Origin: Peronospora farinosa
Taxonomy: Eukaryota > Oomycota > Peronosporomycetes > Peronosporales > Peronosporaceae
Assembly (NCBI GenBank): GCA_947646735.1
Contig: CANTFK010000304.1
Location: 37,732-101,731, forward strand
DNA length: 64,000 nt
Direction of reading: 5' to 3'
Shown: in pieces, positions 31,285 to 40,238 of the stretch
How the letters are laid out: every line of letters starts with the position of its first letter
How positions within the stretch are numbered: position 1 is the stretch's first letter
Made by a program: the position numbers and the translations under genes
The notes under the pieces: model-generated
The model's input: the letters and a program-made list of their open reading frames with translations, nothing else
Databases searched by the model: none
Told to the model about the DNA's origin: nothing

Positions 31285-33081
31285 TCATTCCCATGCTCGC
31301 AAAGTCTTTTGTCGCTTCCAGTCCCTATCTTCATGTAATGATTTGACACGTTCAGCTCGCTCCAGCGCGTCCAGCTTTTCATTTAAACTTGTTTGCTTCG
31401 AGTGAAGTGCAGTCACAACCATTGACGCTTCATTGTCGGAATATTCTTCCTCTTCAGAGCTCATATCGCCATTGACAGCGACAAACCCGTCGGCTGCAAG
31501 AGCGTGTTTGTTTCCATCTCGAACTACTACGGCCTTGGTTTCTTCGGGGGCATAAGACCCGCTCTGCCCAAACAATAAGTTGTTACGTCGCATATCGCTT
31601 GTCCGCATTTTCTTCTGGCTGAAAGTCTTCTTGGTTTTCATGGCTTTGACCGACTGCCGACAAAACCCCTCAATCCGTTTATTGACGATCGACTTCTCTT
31701 CGAAACGAAACAAATTGAGCCGCGGATTGCAGACGTCACACGTCCCTTTGCAATCTGATACTGCCATCTTCTCACCAAAATACCGCAATAACGCCTGACG
31801 TCGACACTCTTTCTTTCTAGCAAACGTCTTGACATGTTCTAGAAGCTTCACAGCATGCACAAGGGTGTCGGCTTTCCTTAAACGAGGCGTTTTCTGGTCG
31901 GTAGAGTTCGCTAATGGCCGAGTGTTGTCCGCCTTTGAAGCTTCCTTCTCCAGTAAGAAGCGAAACAAGTCAAAATTACGTGCAGAGTACAACAACACGC
32001 TTTGACTTGGTTCTCCATCTCGGCCTGCACGACCCGATTCTTGATAAAAGTTTTCTAGTGTTTTCGGGATATTCCAATGCACAACAAAGCGGACTCGCGG
32101 GTGATCGATACCCATTCCAAACGCGATCGTCGCACACACGATTCGTATTTCTCCACATAACCACTTTTGCAACGTCTCTTCTCGCATTTTCGGTGGCACT
32201 TTTGCGTGAAATGCAGCAATTCGCAGAGTTGGATTCTTCTTTTGCAACGAAAGCACAAGGTCATCTGTATCGCTCCGCTTATGGACGTACACGATTCCAC
32301 ACGTCTTGGCATGGTTTTTCATGATATAGCGACTGAGAGCACCTACCGGATCAGCCAGCAGTTCCTTGTCAACGACTGAGTACGAGATGTTGGCGCGGTT
32401 CAAATCCGCCGAGAGCATATCAGACCCATCGGAAGCAAAGTTCAACTGTCGAGTGATGTCATCTCGCACACCTTCAGCAGCTGTAGCAGTGACAGCAATC
32501 ATCGGGACGCTAGGAAACCGCTTTCTCAACTTTCCCAAATTTCGATATGTCGGCCGGAAGTCGTGTCCCCAGGAGCTGATACAGTGCGCTTCATCAATTG
32601 CAAACAGAGCGAGTCCACCTCGTTTATCCAGCTGTTGCAGTAAGAGCTGCATCCGTTCTCCATGCAGCGTCTCAGGTGTCGTGTAGATCATTTCGACAAG
32701 CTCAGTATCGATTCTTGACGTCTTGGTCGGGAATTGCTCCAACAACCGAGCAGCAATTTGTTCTTGCTGTTGTTGAGGTACTAAGGACGACAGTATCTCT
32801 ACTCCAATGCCTTTTCTACGCAGTGCAGCCACTTGATCCTGCATCAGAGACAATAAAGGACAAACAACTATCACAAGGCCAGGCAGAAGCAGCGCTGGTA
32901 GCTGGTAACATAGCGACTTGCCGCCACCTGTGGGCATGAGTAGCAACGTGTCTTTTCCAGACAGAACGCGTCTCAGTGCAGCACCTTGAAGTCCTCGCAA
33001 TGTCGAGAAGCCGAAGCGCTGCAACGCGGCGCGGATCTTGGCCCGACGAGCTTTTTGACGCTGTGTCTTGGTCTCGATCAT
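31285..33081 (-). CDS. RecQ-family DNA helicase
   Basis: One uninterrupted frame of 598 residues from ATG 33081. Helicase motifs: 0 (FGFSTLRGLQGAAL), I/Walker A (MPTGGGKS at residues 49-56), Ia (CPLLSLMQDQ), II (AIDEAHCISSWGHDFRP, DEAH at 163-166), III (AVTATA), IV-V (IVCATIAFGMGIDHPRVRFV) and VI (YQESGRAGRDG). After it, the Cys-rich RecQ zinc segment is present (KECRRQALLRYFGE, CKGTCDVC). No winged-helix or HRDC domain is evident, and the tail is Lys/Ser-rich, so it is closest in layout to RECQL5/short RecQ forms. Role: 3'-5' unwinding in repair and recombination. It lies head-to-tail with the CC2D1 gene, 93 bp apart. Confidence 0.93.
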   Translation of the reverse strand: MIETKTQRQKARRAKIRAALQRFGFSTLRGLQGAALRRVLSGKDTLLLMPTGGGKSLCYQLPALLLPGLVIVVCPLLSLMQDQVAALRRKGIGVEILSSLVPQQQQEQIAARLLEQFPTKTSRIDTELVEMIYTTPETLHGERMQLLLQQLDKRGGLALFAIDEAHCISSWGHDFRPTYRNLGKLRKRFPSVPMIAVTATAAEGVRDDITRQLNFASDGSDMLSADLNRANISYSVVDKELLADPVGALSRYIMKNHAKTCGIVYVHKRSDTDDLVLSLQKKNPTLRIAAFHAKVPPKMREETLQKWLCGEIRIVCATIAFGMGIDHPRVRFVVHWNIPKTLENFYQESGRAGRDGEPSQSVLLYSARNFDLFRFLLEKEASKADNTRPLANSTDQKTPRLRKADTLVHAVKLLEHVKTFARKKECRRQALLRYFGEKMAVSDCKGTCDVCNPRLNLFRFEEKSIVNKRIEGFCRQSVKAMKTKKTFSQKKMRTSDMRRNNLLFGQSGSYAPEETKAVVVRDGNKHALAADGFVAVNGDMSSEEEEYSDNEASMVVTALHSKQTSLNEKLDALERAERVKSLHEDRDWKRQKTLRAWE

Positions 33082-33283
33082 GTCAAGCTGTTTGTTTGAT
33101 CACATGTGTATTCTTTTGTCACATTTAATTGATCAATTTTGACGACCGTGTAGTATTTTGACGACTTTATAGAATATTGACGACTTTGTAGTAATTTGAC
33201 GATTCTTTTCCTTGATTTTTGACAATTATATAACAAATCGCAAGACCTCGCGTTTCTCGTGGAGCGTGGATTACGTACACGTG
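33082..33283. other. upstream region of RecQ with repeated TTTGACGA motifs
   Basis: Between about 33136 and 33205 the phrase TTTGACGA or TTGACGAC recurs four to five times at 20-25 bp spacing (…TTTTGACGACCGTGTAGTA…, ATTTTGACGACTTTATAG, TATTGACGACTTTGTAG, ATTTGACGATTC). The repeats lie just upstream of the RecQ start. No gene. Confidence 0.7.
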
Positions 33284-33712
33284 CTATTTAATACGCTGAA
33301 GGCTTGCACCAGCATCTATCACAATGCATGTGTTGTCCTTGTGTAAGCCAAGCGCTGTAGTCTGCGTTGCGCCATGAAGTTTGGCAAGATGATATTTCTT
33401 GTCCTTATCTTGCGCAATTGAAGCATCTAGAACTGCTATAATACCCGGTATTGTACAGCGTTTGGACTCAGTCCGAAACAGAATATGCTTGTATGCAGGA
33501 CATGCTAAGGCAGTAAGAAAGGTGGATCTAGACACGAACAAACGCATCAAGACGATGTTTTGTGGCTTCCGAAGACTGTATGCACGCTTCATGCCAGAGC
33601 ACTTGTTGTGAATGAGATCTGAGAATACTTCAACGTCTATACAGCTTGCAAGGCGCGAAAGAGGTGAAGGTAAGTAAAGCACATGAATGGATTTCTCCCT
33701 TAAAATGAACAA
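33284..33712 (-). CDS. unrecognised 142-codon frame
   Basis: An open frame without an in-frame ATG at its upstream end (the extreme start codon is TTG; an internal Met lies near residue 40). Composition is protein-like (Leu, Ser, Lys/Arg) with no recognisable motif. It could be a terminal exon of an unseen gene, a decayed gene, or chance. Codon phase with neighbours gives no extra support. Confidence 0.25.
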   Translation of the reverse strand: MFILREKSIHVLYLPSPLSRLASCIDVEVFSDLIHNKCSGMKRAYSLRKPQNIVLMRLFVSRSTFLTALACPAYKHILFRTESKRCTIPGIIAVLDASIAQDKDKKYHLAKLHGATQTTALGLHKDNTCIVIDAGASLQRIK

Positions 33713-33952
33713 ACGACCGGAAGGGACTCAATCCTCAAAGTGGGGAACACTCGTTTCCATCCAACCTTGTTCTATCTAGCTTTGCCGACATATCACTGCC
33801 AACCCGCCAACCAGCTGCTTCGATGCCTCGTGACTCAACACCAGCCGCCGTCGCGCTACCTGTCTGCCTGTCTGTTGTCTTCATAGATTCCTGTTAAGCC
33901 TCCGCGCCAAAAAAAGATCATTTCACAAGAAAAGACCGGCATTTCCTGCTTT

Positions 33953-35065
33953 TCACTCGCTCTGGTGAATCTTAGCAGCCAAAAACAGCTTCTGGAAGGA
34001 CTTTCCGGCATAACGGTTGATGTGCTCACAGTACGTGTTCATCTGCTTGGTGATAAGGAGCGACTCGAGACGCGAGGGCTGGTTCACTGACTTGAAAAAG
34101 TTAGAATCCTCTTCAGGCAATGGCTCCTCGCCGTTCTCTCGACGAATCTTGTTCTCTTCACGTTGTCTATTCTGCCACTGCTGGTAGGCAGCGCGCTGCT
34201 TCGATAATGCGCGCTCATAGCCCTGGAATTTGTAATGCTCCTGTGCGAGCTCGTCAGCCCAAAGCGACATGTTCTTCAAACTGCTCTCCAAATAAGCATT
34301 AGTAGCTAAGTCCAGCCTTTCAAAGCTGTTTGCCGAGACACTGTCCTTCGTCTGCTCTAGCCAGCATGTGATAATGTCCGAGTTGTGGATCTCAATAGGG
34401 ATTTCCTCCACTACCGTAGCCGAGCGGATGTCAGTCTTAGCAAAACTCTCCTTAGTGAAAGCGCTACTCTTATACGTATCCACAAAAGCCTTAGTAAGAC
34501 GAACCGCACGAAGACTAAGTGAGCCCTTGCAAGTCTCAGCCGAATCGTAGATGAGACAGATGGCGTTTGGACCAAGAGATTTCTGATACTGATACTGATG
34601 CTCGATGAATGAGGCCGTACAAAAGGTACCCATTGTCACTGACTGGTACCAGCCCACCTTGTTATTGTCCATGCCCACTTCTCGCAGACTCTTCATCATA
34701 TCCAGTTGGTACTCGTCGGCGCTCTTCTTACGCTCACTGCTGGGAGGCGACGGGAAGCTGTTGGTCACCTCCAGTACGTGCTCATTGTCCATACCTAACA
34801 ACGATCCAGCTACTCCACCTGGAAGACTATCATGACAATGCTTGATGATCTGCAGCAGCGCCACGCCCTCCAGTGCCACACTCGTCACAGGCGTCACACC
34901 TTCAAAGATGTTGATAGACTCAGTGGACTCAGGCGCGGGACTCAGAACTGCTACGGCAGAAGAAAAAGACGGTGCGGATGTAGAAGCAGAAGATGCAGTA
35001 GTAGCCGAGGTAGCAGCGATAGGTGCCCGTGCCGGCGTCGGCGTCGTGTCGAGACCCCAGGCCAT
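33953..35065 (-). CDS. eIF3 subunit H (MPN domain)
   Basis: A 370-residue single-exon protein from ATG 35065. A low-complexity Ala/Ser/Thr N-terminus (about 1-50) precedes an MPN domain at about 55-200: ALLQIIKHCHDSLPGGVAGS, LEVTNSFPSP, NNKVGWYQSVTMGTFCTA and LGPNAICLIYDS. The JAMM metal site (HxHx7S..D) is absent, as expected for the structural eIF3h-type MPN subunit rather than a protease. The C-terminal helices (YERALSKQRAAYQQWQNRQR, EEPLPEED) match eIF3h. It is part of the eIF3 complex at the 40S ribosome. Divergent from the MRT4 gene with 254 bp between starts. Confidence 0.92.
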   Translation of the reverse strand: MAWGLDTTPTPARAPIAATSATTASSASTSAPSFSSAVAVLSPAPESTESINIFEGVTPVTSVALEGVALLQIIKHCHDSLPGGVAGSLLGMDNEHVLEVTNSFPSPPSSERKKSADEYQLDMMKSLREVGMDNNKVGWYQSVTMGTFCTASFIEHQYQYQKSLGPNAICLIYDSAETCKGSLSLRAVRLTKAFVDTYKSSAFTKESFAKTDIRSATVVEEIPIEIHNSDIITCWLEQTKDSVSANSFERLDLATNAYLESSLKNMSLWADELAQEHYKFQGYERALSKQRAAYQQWQNRQREENKIRRENGEEPLPEEDSNFFKSVNQPSRLESLLITKQMNTYCEHINRYAGKSFQKLFLAAKIHQSE

Positions 35066-35319
35066 GATACTGTCGGTGCTTCCAGAATGGATTTCCCCCT
35101 AATGACTGACTGACTGGCTGGGCTTGGTGATTTAGTATATTAACCAATTACAATAGCGACAATATATATATTGACCAACCGTATGTGGCAATAAAGAGTC
35201 GACTTACATATGATTGGACAAAATGGAGCTAATGGATTGTGTGCATTTGGTTGGTTATCAGACGCGCATGTACATTATACCCAAAGAATTGACACAAATC
35301 AAGAGAATCTCGAATCGCC

Positions 35320-36024
35320 ATGCCCAAGTCCAAGAGACAACGTACCAAGCCGCTAACACAGGCCAATAAAAAGGGTAGAGAGCTTAAGCAGAACGTTGTA
35401 GACTCGATACGCAATGCGGTGGACACGTACGAATCTGCCTATGTATTCAGCTATCAAAACATGCGCACCAACCACTTTAAGAATGTTCGTATGGACTTTA
35501 AAGATAGTCGTTTTTTCTTGGGCAAGAACAAGGTCATGAAGCTTGCACTTGGACGATCGAAGGAGGAAGAATACGCCGAGAACCTTTACCGTCTCTCCAA
35601 GGATGTCAGCGGTAACACCGGTCTGCTGTTCACAAACAAGCCACACAAGGAGGTCATGGACTATTTTGTCAAGCTCTCGGTTAGCGACCACCCGCGGTCG
35701 GGCTTCGTAGCCACAGAGACCGTCACAATTCCCGAGGGACCGTTACCGCAGTTTATTGGCAGTATGATGGAGTCGCTGCGTGGCCTGGGACTTCCTGTGG
35801 ATTTGAAGAATGGCGCCATCGTTCTCAGCCGAAACTACACCATTTGTAAGTCCGGACAAACTTTAACACCGGAACAAGCCAAGCTACTTGTGCACTTTGA
35901 CCATAAGATGGCCGAGTTCAAGCTCGTGATGCTGAGTGTCTGGTCCAAGGACAAGTACGAGCGTCTTGCGACTGAAGACGCCGTTACCACATGCGACGAC
36001 GACACCGAAGATGAGGATATGTAA
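35320..36024 (+). CDS. MRT4: ribosome assembly factor MRT4
   Basis: A 234-residue single-exon protein from ATG 35320 beginning MPKSKRQRTKPLTQANKKGR. The L10/P0-like fold is recognisable (ENLYRLSKDVSGNTGLLFTN, FVATETVTIPEGPL, LGLPVDLKNGAIVL, SGQTLTPEQAKLLVHF) and the end is acidic (DDDTEDEDM). It lacks the long P0 C-terminal P-domain, which separates it from ribosomal protein P0. MRT4 holds the P0 site on pre-60S particles in the nucleolus and is later exchanged. Family length (about 235) matches exactly. Confidence 0.95.
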   Translation: MPKSKRQRTKPLTQANKKGRELKQNVVDSIRNAVDTYESAYVFSYQNMRTNHFKNVRMDFKDSRFFLGKNKVMKLALGRSKEEEYAENLYRLSKDVSGNTGLLFTNKPHKEVMDYFVKLSVSDHPRSGFVATETVTIPEGPLPQFIGSMMESLRGLGLPVDLKNGAIVLSRNYTICKSGQTLTPEQAKLLVHFDHKMAEFKLVMLSVWSKDKYERLATEDAVTTCDDDTEDEDM

Positions 36025-36231
36025 ATATGAGATAAAGTTGCGAGCTCGTTCTTGTGTCGAGACCTGCTTATAGGTGTGTCAGGATCAGTCGACGTCTTTC
36101 TATAGTATACACTTCTTCTTTTTGCATTGTATAGCATTTGGATTTACACGTTCGTACCCTCGATCGATTGAATCAAGTCAAGCCAAACGAAGCTGCATTC
36201 ATTAGTACCATTGCAACCTTTCACAGCTTGG

Positions 36232-37005
36232 TCAACAGGTCGTCGCTTTGCCGTTGCCGTACTTCTCCACGCTGTGACGCAGCTGCAAAATGACTGCCTT
36301 CGGGTCCATTGCTTTGAACACAGAACTTCCAGCAACAATCATATTCGCACCTGCGTTGGCTGCCGCATCAATAGTAGAGGGGCCCAATCCTCCATCCACC
36401 TCAATGTCTAGCGTCGGGTACTTGGCTCGGATCGTCTCCACCTTGGGCATCATCTCGGCCATGAAACTTTGTCCACCAAAGCCCGGCTCCACAGTCATGA
36501 CCAGCACCATGTCCACAAGATCCACATACGGGTAAGAAGCCTCTGCGCTGGTGCCAGGCTTGATAGCCAGACCCACCTTCATACCGGCATCGCGAATCTG
36601 CTTAATGAGGCCCAGCGGGTCCTGCGTCGATTCCAAGTGGAAAGTGAACTGATCACCGCCAGCCGCCGCGATATCAGACACCCATTGCTCCGGCTTCGAC
36701 ACCATCATATGGCAGTCGAAGAATGCCTTGGTGTGCGGCCGCAGCGACTTAATGACGGGCGGACCCCACGAAATATTGGGCACAAAGTGACCATCCATCA
36801 CGTCCAAATGGAGGTAGTCGGCACCAGCTGCCATCACCTTGAGAGACTCATCCTTGAGACACGAAAGATCCGACGCCAAGAGAGAAGGACCGATCTTGCA
36901 CATGCAACTATGACACATAATGACGAAAAGAGGACAAGAAGATCGACGAAATAAATGCGACCGAAGCAAAAGACACAATGCGATTTACCAGCGGAATGTC
37001 ATCAT
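36232..37005 (-). CDS. RPE: ribulose-phosphate 3-epimerase
   Basis: Proposed exons (minus) 37005-36989 and 36907-36232 give 230 residues (human 228). The tiny first exon encodes MMTFR and joins to [21 protein letters not shown]-barrel motifs: [15 protein letters not shown] with metal/catalytic Asp and His, [35 protein letters not shown], and the phosphate-binding [11 protein letters not shown] and VAGSSVFKA. It interconverts ribulose-5-phosphate and xylulose-5-phosphate in the cytosolic pentose phosphate pathway. No transit peptide is seen. Divergent from the mS33 gene with 208 bp between starts. An in-frame upstream Met (CTG/other near-start) in the unspliced frame is a less likely start. 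Confidence 0.93.
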
Positions 37006-37213
37006 GGCTATGCTAGGGTCACGCAATTGTAATTAAGCAATAGTTATCTTTTGACTCTTTTTATTACCCTTTTTTAGCGAAGAATTTGGGTCTTAGGATC
37101 AAAATAGTTGTTACCCAATTAAAAGTCATAGAATGGATACACTGGACGAGCGGCTCTGATAGTAATAAAAGACCTAGTGCGAAGCGAGTTCTTCTTAAGC
37201 GGTAGTAAGTACG

Positions 37214-37486
37214 ATGGCGTCTCCCCAGCAGATTGCGGACCTTAGCCGTAAGATATTTCAGCGTCTACCCCAGCGACACATCCCATCGGGTAACAAAGTC
37301 ATCAGCAAGCAGCTTAAGGGCGATAAAGTGGCTTCATGGTTCAACAAGCCTCTGCTTCTCCGTCTCGGTGGTGATGACCCCAACTTCGAGATCCTGAACG
37401 AGGAGCGTCTCGGTAAGCTCGACCAGATGAAGCGGAGGGGCAAGTCGATTCCCAAGAAGGGTGCAGGCAAGCGTTCCAAGAAGTAG
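37214..37486 (+). CDS. mitochondrial ribosomal protein mS33
   Basis: A 90-residue basic protein: MASPQQIADLSRKIFQR at the N-terminus, a central PLLLRLGGDDPNF and a Lys-rich end (KKGAGKRSKK). The layout of an N-terminal amphipathic helix, short linker and basic C-terminal GKGxPKKGxGKR-like tail is that of MRPS33 (mS33), a small-subunit component of the mitochondrial ribosome. The family is small and divergent, so the identification rests on length, N-terminal helix and C-terminal tail. Confidence 0.7.
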   Translation: MASPQQIADLSRKIFQRLPQRHIPSGNKVISKQLKGDKVASWFNKPLLLRLGGDDPNFEILNEERLGKLDQMKRRGKSIPKKGAGKRSKK

Positions 37487-37871
37487 AGCGTGGATGCAGC
37501 CTTTGTTCTAGCAGCGATGGAAGCGTCGCAGCTCTAAGGATATTGAAAGCACTTGTGCCGTAGAAAAGTGCATAGCATGGCAAGTTATGTCAAATCAAGA
37601 CAGCTATTCATCATTAGAACAATTTTACTGGTGTCTTCAGTGCTTGTAGTTGCTCACGTTTGATGAGCATTTCTTACCATTGCGACCCCATGACGCAGTC
37701 TTTTGTATCTATTTCAGAGTGGTTACGGTACTTATTTATTCGGTAAGTACGATTGTACCGCAAGTGTACCGCTTTCGCGTAACCAGTCGATTGTCTGCAA
37801 ACGGCTCCGAGTTCATTCCTTAAAGCACGGCAACGTCTTCCAGTCGAATTCTAATTCAACTAGTAGTTACT
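37487..37871. other. intergenic region, no gene supported
   Basis: Contains only short frames. It probably carries the 3' UTR of the mS33 gene and the promoter of the next gene. An ATG at 37703 opens a 76-codon frame that overlaps the start of the next gene in another frame and is not supported. Confidence 0.5.
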
Positions 37872-38189
37872 ATGGGCGCCAATGGCCAAGCAGTTCAATC
37901 AATGAACAAGAAGAAAGTAAAACTTCTCAATAAGAAGCGTGCAGAAGTCCGTAACCAGAAGAAGGTGGCGACGTTGCAAAAGGGCAAACGTAAGGTGTTG
38001 CGCAAACCTCGGCCTTCCAAGAAAAAACAGCAGAAGGATGCGAAGCGCCACCGCATCTACGTGGAGGCAGAGAAGGAAAAGCTGCTCAAGAGCGGTGTGA
38101 TTACAACAGAAGATATTGAAAAGATGGAGGCAGAGAAGGGCAACGACGAAGCCAGCGACGAGGTGGCCACCATGGACGTGGAGGAGTAA
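37872..38189 (+). CDS. small Lys-rich protein, probably nucleolar
   Basis: A 105-residue protein from ATG 37872. The first two thirds are highly basic (NKKKVKLLNKKRAEVRNQKK, KRKVLRKPRPSKKKQQKDAK) and the end is acidic (EKMEAEKGNDEASDEVATMD), finishing VEE. This charge layout is typical of small ribosome-biogenesis or rRNA-binding proteins, but no specific family is recognised. It sits between mS33 and MRT4/RPE genes, which fits but does not prove such a role. Confidence 0.6.
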   Translation: MGANGQAVQSMNKKKVKLLNKKRAEVRNQKKVATLQKGKRKVLRKPRPSKKKQQKDAKRHRIYVEAEKEKLLKSGVITTEDIEKMEAEKGNDEASDEVATMDVEE

Positions 38190-38250
38190 CTGATAACCGT
38201 ATAGAATACTTTTTGCTGTATAATGTCTTTTTTCTACGTAATTGTAACGT

Positions 38251-38523
38251 ATGGGCTCTATCATTCAGTTGCATCGTTGGCACTGCTTTGAACATCGTGA
38301 ATATCGCGTGCGTAGAGTTTCCCAACAGGTCAATATTGCTGTACCGGGAGTCAATGGAGTCAAGGTGCCTTCATTCACTGTCAAAAACGATCCCTTCCCA
38401 GGGATAATGTCACGTAAGCTTTTGACGCGACCGTCAGATGTGGTCTTTAGCAGAAGGCTTTCTCTGGCAAGCGGTAAAGAAATAGTTGTAACTACAGATG
38501 GTCCATCAAAAAGTACGTATTGA
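38251..38523 (+). CDS. unrecognised 90-codon ORF
   Basis: From ATG 38251 to a stop at 38521-38523. The sequence contains SQQVNIAVPGVNGVKVPSF and FPGIMSRKLLTRPSDVVFSR; no family is recognised. The frame could continue via a splice at 38514 into an exon reading CLTTQPIVVNNFIDNHTL up to a stop near 38649, but the intron would be only about 35 nt. It may be real but is weakly supported. Confidence 0.35.
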   Translation: MGSIIQLHRWHCFEHREYRVRRVSQQVNIAVPGVNGVKVPSFTVKNDPFPGIMSRKLLTRPSDVVFSRRLSLASGKEIVVTTDGPSKSTY

Positions 38524-38731
38524 GTTGTAGTGTTCCTTCATGTTGAAGCAACACGAATCCATTTCTCCAGTCGCTGCCTGACTACACAACCAATCGTAGT
38601 CAACAACTTCATTGATAATCACACCCTTACTCTTGCTTGCGAGATTTAGTAAGTGTGAGCATCTTTCTCAGCTCAGACGTGCTCAAATTCTCCTTCATCC
38701 TATTCATACCGATACAACAAAGGCTTTAGTG

Positions 38732-39358
38732 CTACAAGTGACCACTATCAGCAAACTCCAACTCACAGCAAGTAGTCACGTACCACGCTAGAGTCGCAGT
38801 GGGGATAATGTCCGTGAAAGGCAGCACCTCCTCAAGAAATCCAAGGTACCTGGCATGCGGAGACGACTCTTTGTAGAGCGTGTGCACCATTCTGGATGAC
38901 ACGGGGGCCCAAAAAATATCCGCCAGCTCACCAAAGACAGGGACCACAAACGTTGCATTCCCCACAAAGTCGATGGCCAGACTTGCCACTAGCTTACGAG
39001 ACGGACTTTCCAGCACAAACTTCTTTGCACGTTCGGATAGAACCGAAGGCGAAAGGGCCTCTTCTCCGGGCATTCCTTGGAACAGCAGCAACTGGCCCTG
39101 TTGGCTGGTCAAGAAGTGCTGACACGCTCCCTTCACACGTTCTGAGCGTACAACCTTTAGTGCCAAGACCGCCGAAATGGCAGCAAACACCGTCACTAGC
39201 GACATGGCAACACTAGCGACGAACCAAATGGGGAAGCCCATCACGCCCACCAATAAAGTCAGGGGGAGCCAAATCGGAGACGTACCCAAAGCACCAAGGA
39301 CGCAGCTTACGACCGCTGGCAGTAGTCCAACCACTAGCTTTTTCTTGCTCAACGACAA
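38732..39358 (-). CDS. putative multi-pass membrane protein, 5' end uncertain
   Basis: An open frame of 208 codons whose extreme start codon is TTG. An in-frame stop lies just upstream and ends in AATTAG, so 39358 is probably a splice acceptor and the first exon lies to the right (not fixed). Two long hydrophobic segments at about residues 8-40 and 40-72 (VVGLLPAVVSCVLGALG, WFVASVAMSLVTVFAAISAV) and a third around 125-150 (LAIDFVGNATFVVPVFGELA) suggest a membrane protein. Segments PFTDIIPTATLAWY and FVGNATFVVPVFGELADIFW are distinctive, but the family is not recognised. Confidence 0.6.
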   Translation of the reverse strand: MSLSKKKLVVGLLPAVVSCVLGALGTSPIWLPLTLLVGVMGFPIWFVASVAMSLVTVFAAISAVLALKVVRSERVKGACQHFLTSQQGQLLLFQGMPGEEALSPSVLSERAKKFVLESPSRKLVASLAIDFVGNATFVVPVFGELADIFWAPVSSRMVHTLYKESSPHARYLGFLEEVLPFTDIIPTATLAWYVTTCCELEFADSGHL

Positions 39359-39585
39359 CTAATTGCAATTTACGTCACCGTATAATTGCGTCAGTTACTC
39401 ATTCATATACCAACTACAACAGTGGCACGAACCTTTTGCGCGACGTTTCTCGCACCATTCTTGACTGCGATCGCACGGGAGATCAACGCACGTGGACGTC
39501 GGTCTGTCTTCACATAGATACAGATCTCAACATTCCACATCATCTGAATATACACGAAAGAAGATACCACAGCTTCAGTAGCTAC

Positions 39586-39960
39586 TCAAGCTTCAACAAG
39601 ATCACTGTGATCAACGACACGAACATCTTTGTGCAAAACTGACTGCGTCCAATGGACAGATCCCTCCGTGAGCACAGGAATACAACCACGTAGTTTCAGC
39701 ACATGCGTTGCCACTATCTCGACACCATCTAGAAGCTTAAACTTCACGTGCTGATCCAGCAGCGACGTCTTGTTCTCAGTCGTTAATTCTTCTGGAGGAA
39801 TGGAAATATTGCAGGGTAACGACACTTCCACGTCTTGATCTTTTGCAGATGGCAACACCACAGTCAAATGAGAAGCTAGTGGCCCATGTAAGATCCCCGT
39901 CTGCTTCTCAAGTGGCTGAGCCAGCCAGAGAACATCGGCGTTCTGGAGCGTGAGTTCCAT
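39586..39960 (-). CDS. unrecognised small protein (124 aa)
   Basis: A single frame from ATG 39960, divergent from the B-box gene (278 bp between starts). Alternating hydrophobic/polar residues (LTLQNADVLWLAQPLEKQTG, LASHLTVVLPSAKD, EVSLPCNISIPPEEL) suggest an all-beta fold such as an OB fold. No motif secures a family. Its compact single-exon form and divergent promoter make a real gene plausible. Confidence 0.5.
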   Translation of the reverse strand: MELTLQNADVLWLAQPLEKQTGILHGPLASHLTVVLPSAKDQDVEVSLPCNISIPPEELTTENKTSLLDQHVKFKLLDGVEIVATHVLKLRGCIPVLTEGSVHWTQSVLHKDVRVVDHSDLVEA

Positions 39961-40238
39961 TCGTGTTCACGTTCAAGTTGAAGTACTTTGACCAGTGACA
40001 AAGCGTCGTCTATTGGATCAAAAACATTTCATCCAATCCCATGACGCCGCTCTATTGTCGTCTGTGATTCGTGGAAAAGAGATGCACGTCACCTCTTTTT
40101 TGACAAGTAAATGCAGCCATTCGAGGAGCAAGAGGATCCGAGCTTCGCGTCCGTGGTGGAGCCTGCGCGTGCGTGTCTTTCCGATACTCTTACTTTCTTT
40201 GAGCCATGCTAGTAACTAAATGTGTGTACTGAGTAACT

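Noticed and set aside
35229..35426. Minus-strand frame between eIF3h and MRT4
   Set aside because: It overlaps the MRT4 start on the other strand and has no independent support.
38514..38650. Extension of the 38251 ORF through a ~35-nt intron
   Set aside because: The intron would be far shorter than any other in the window; left as an open possibility only.
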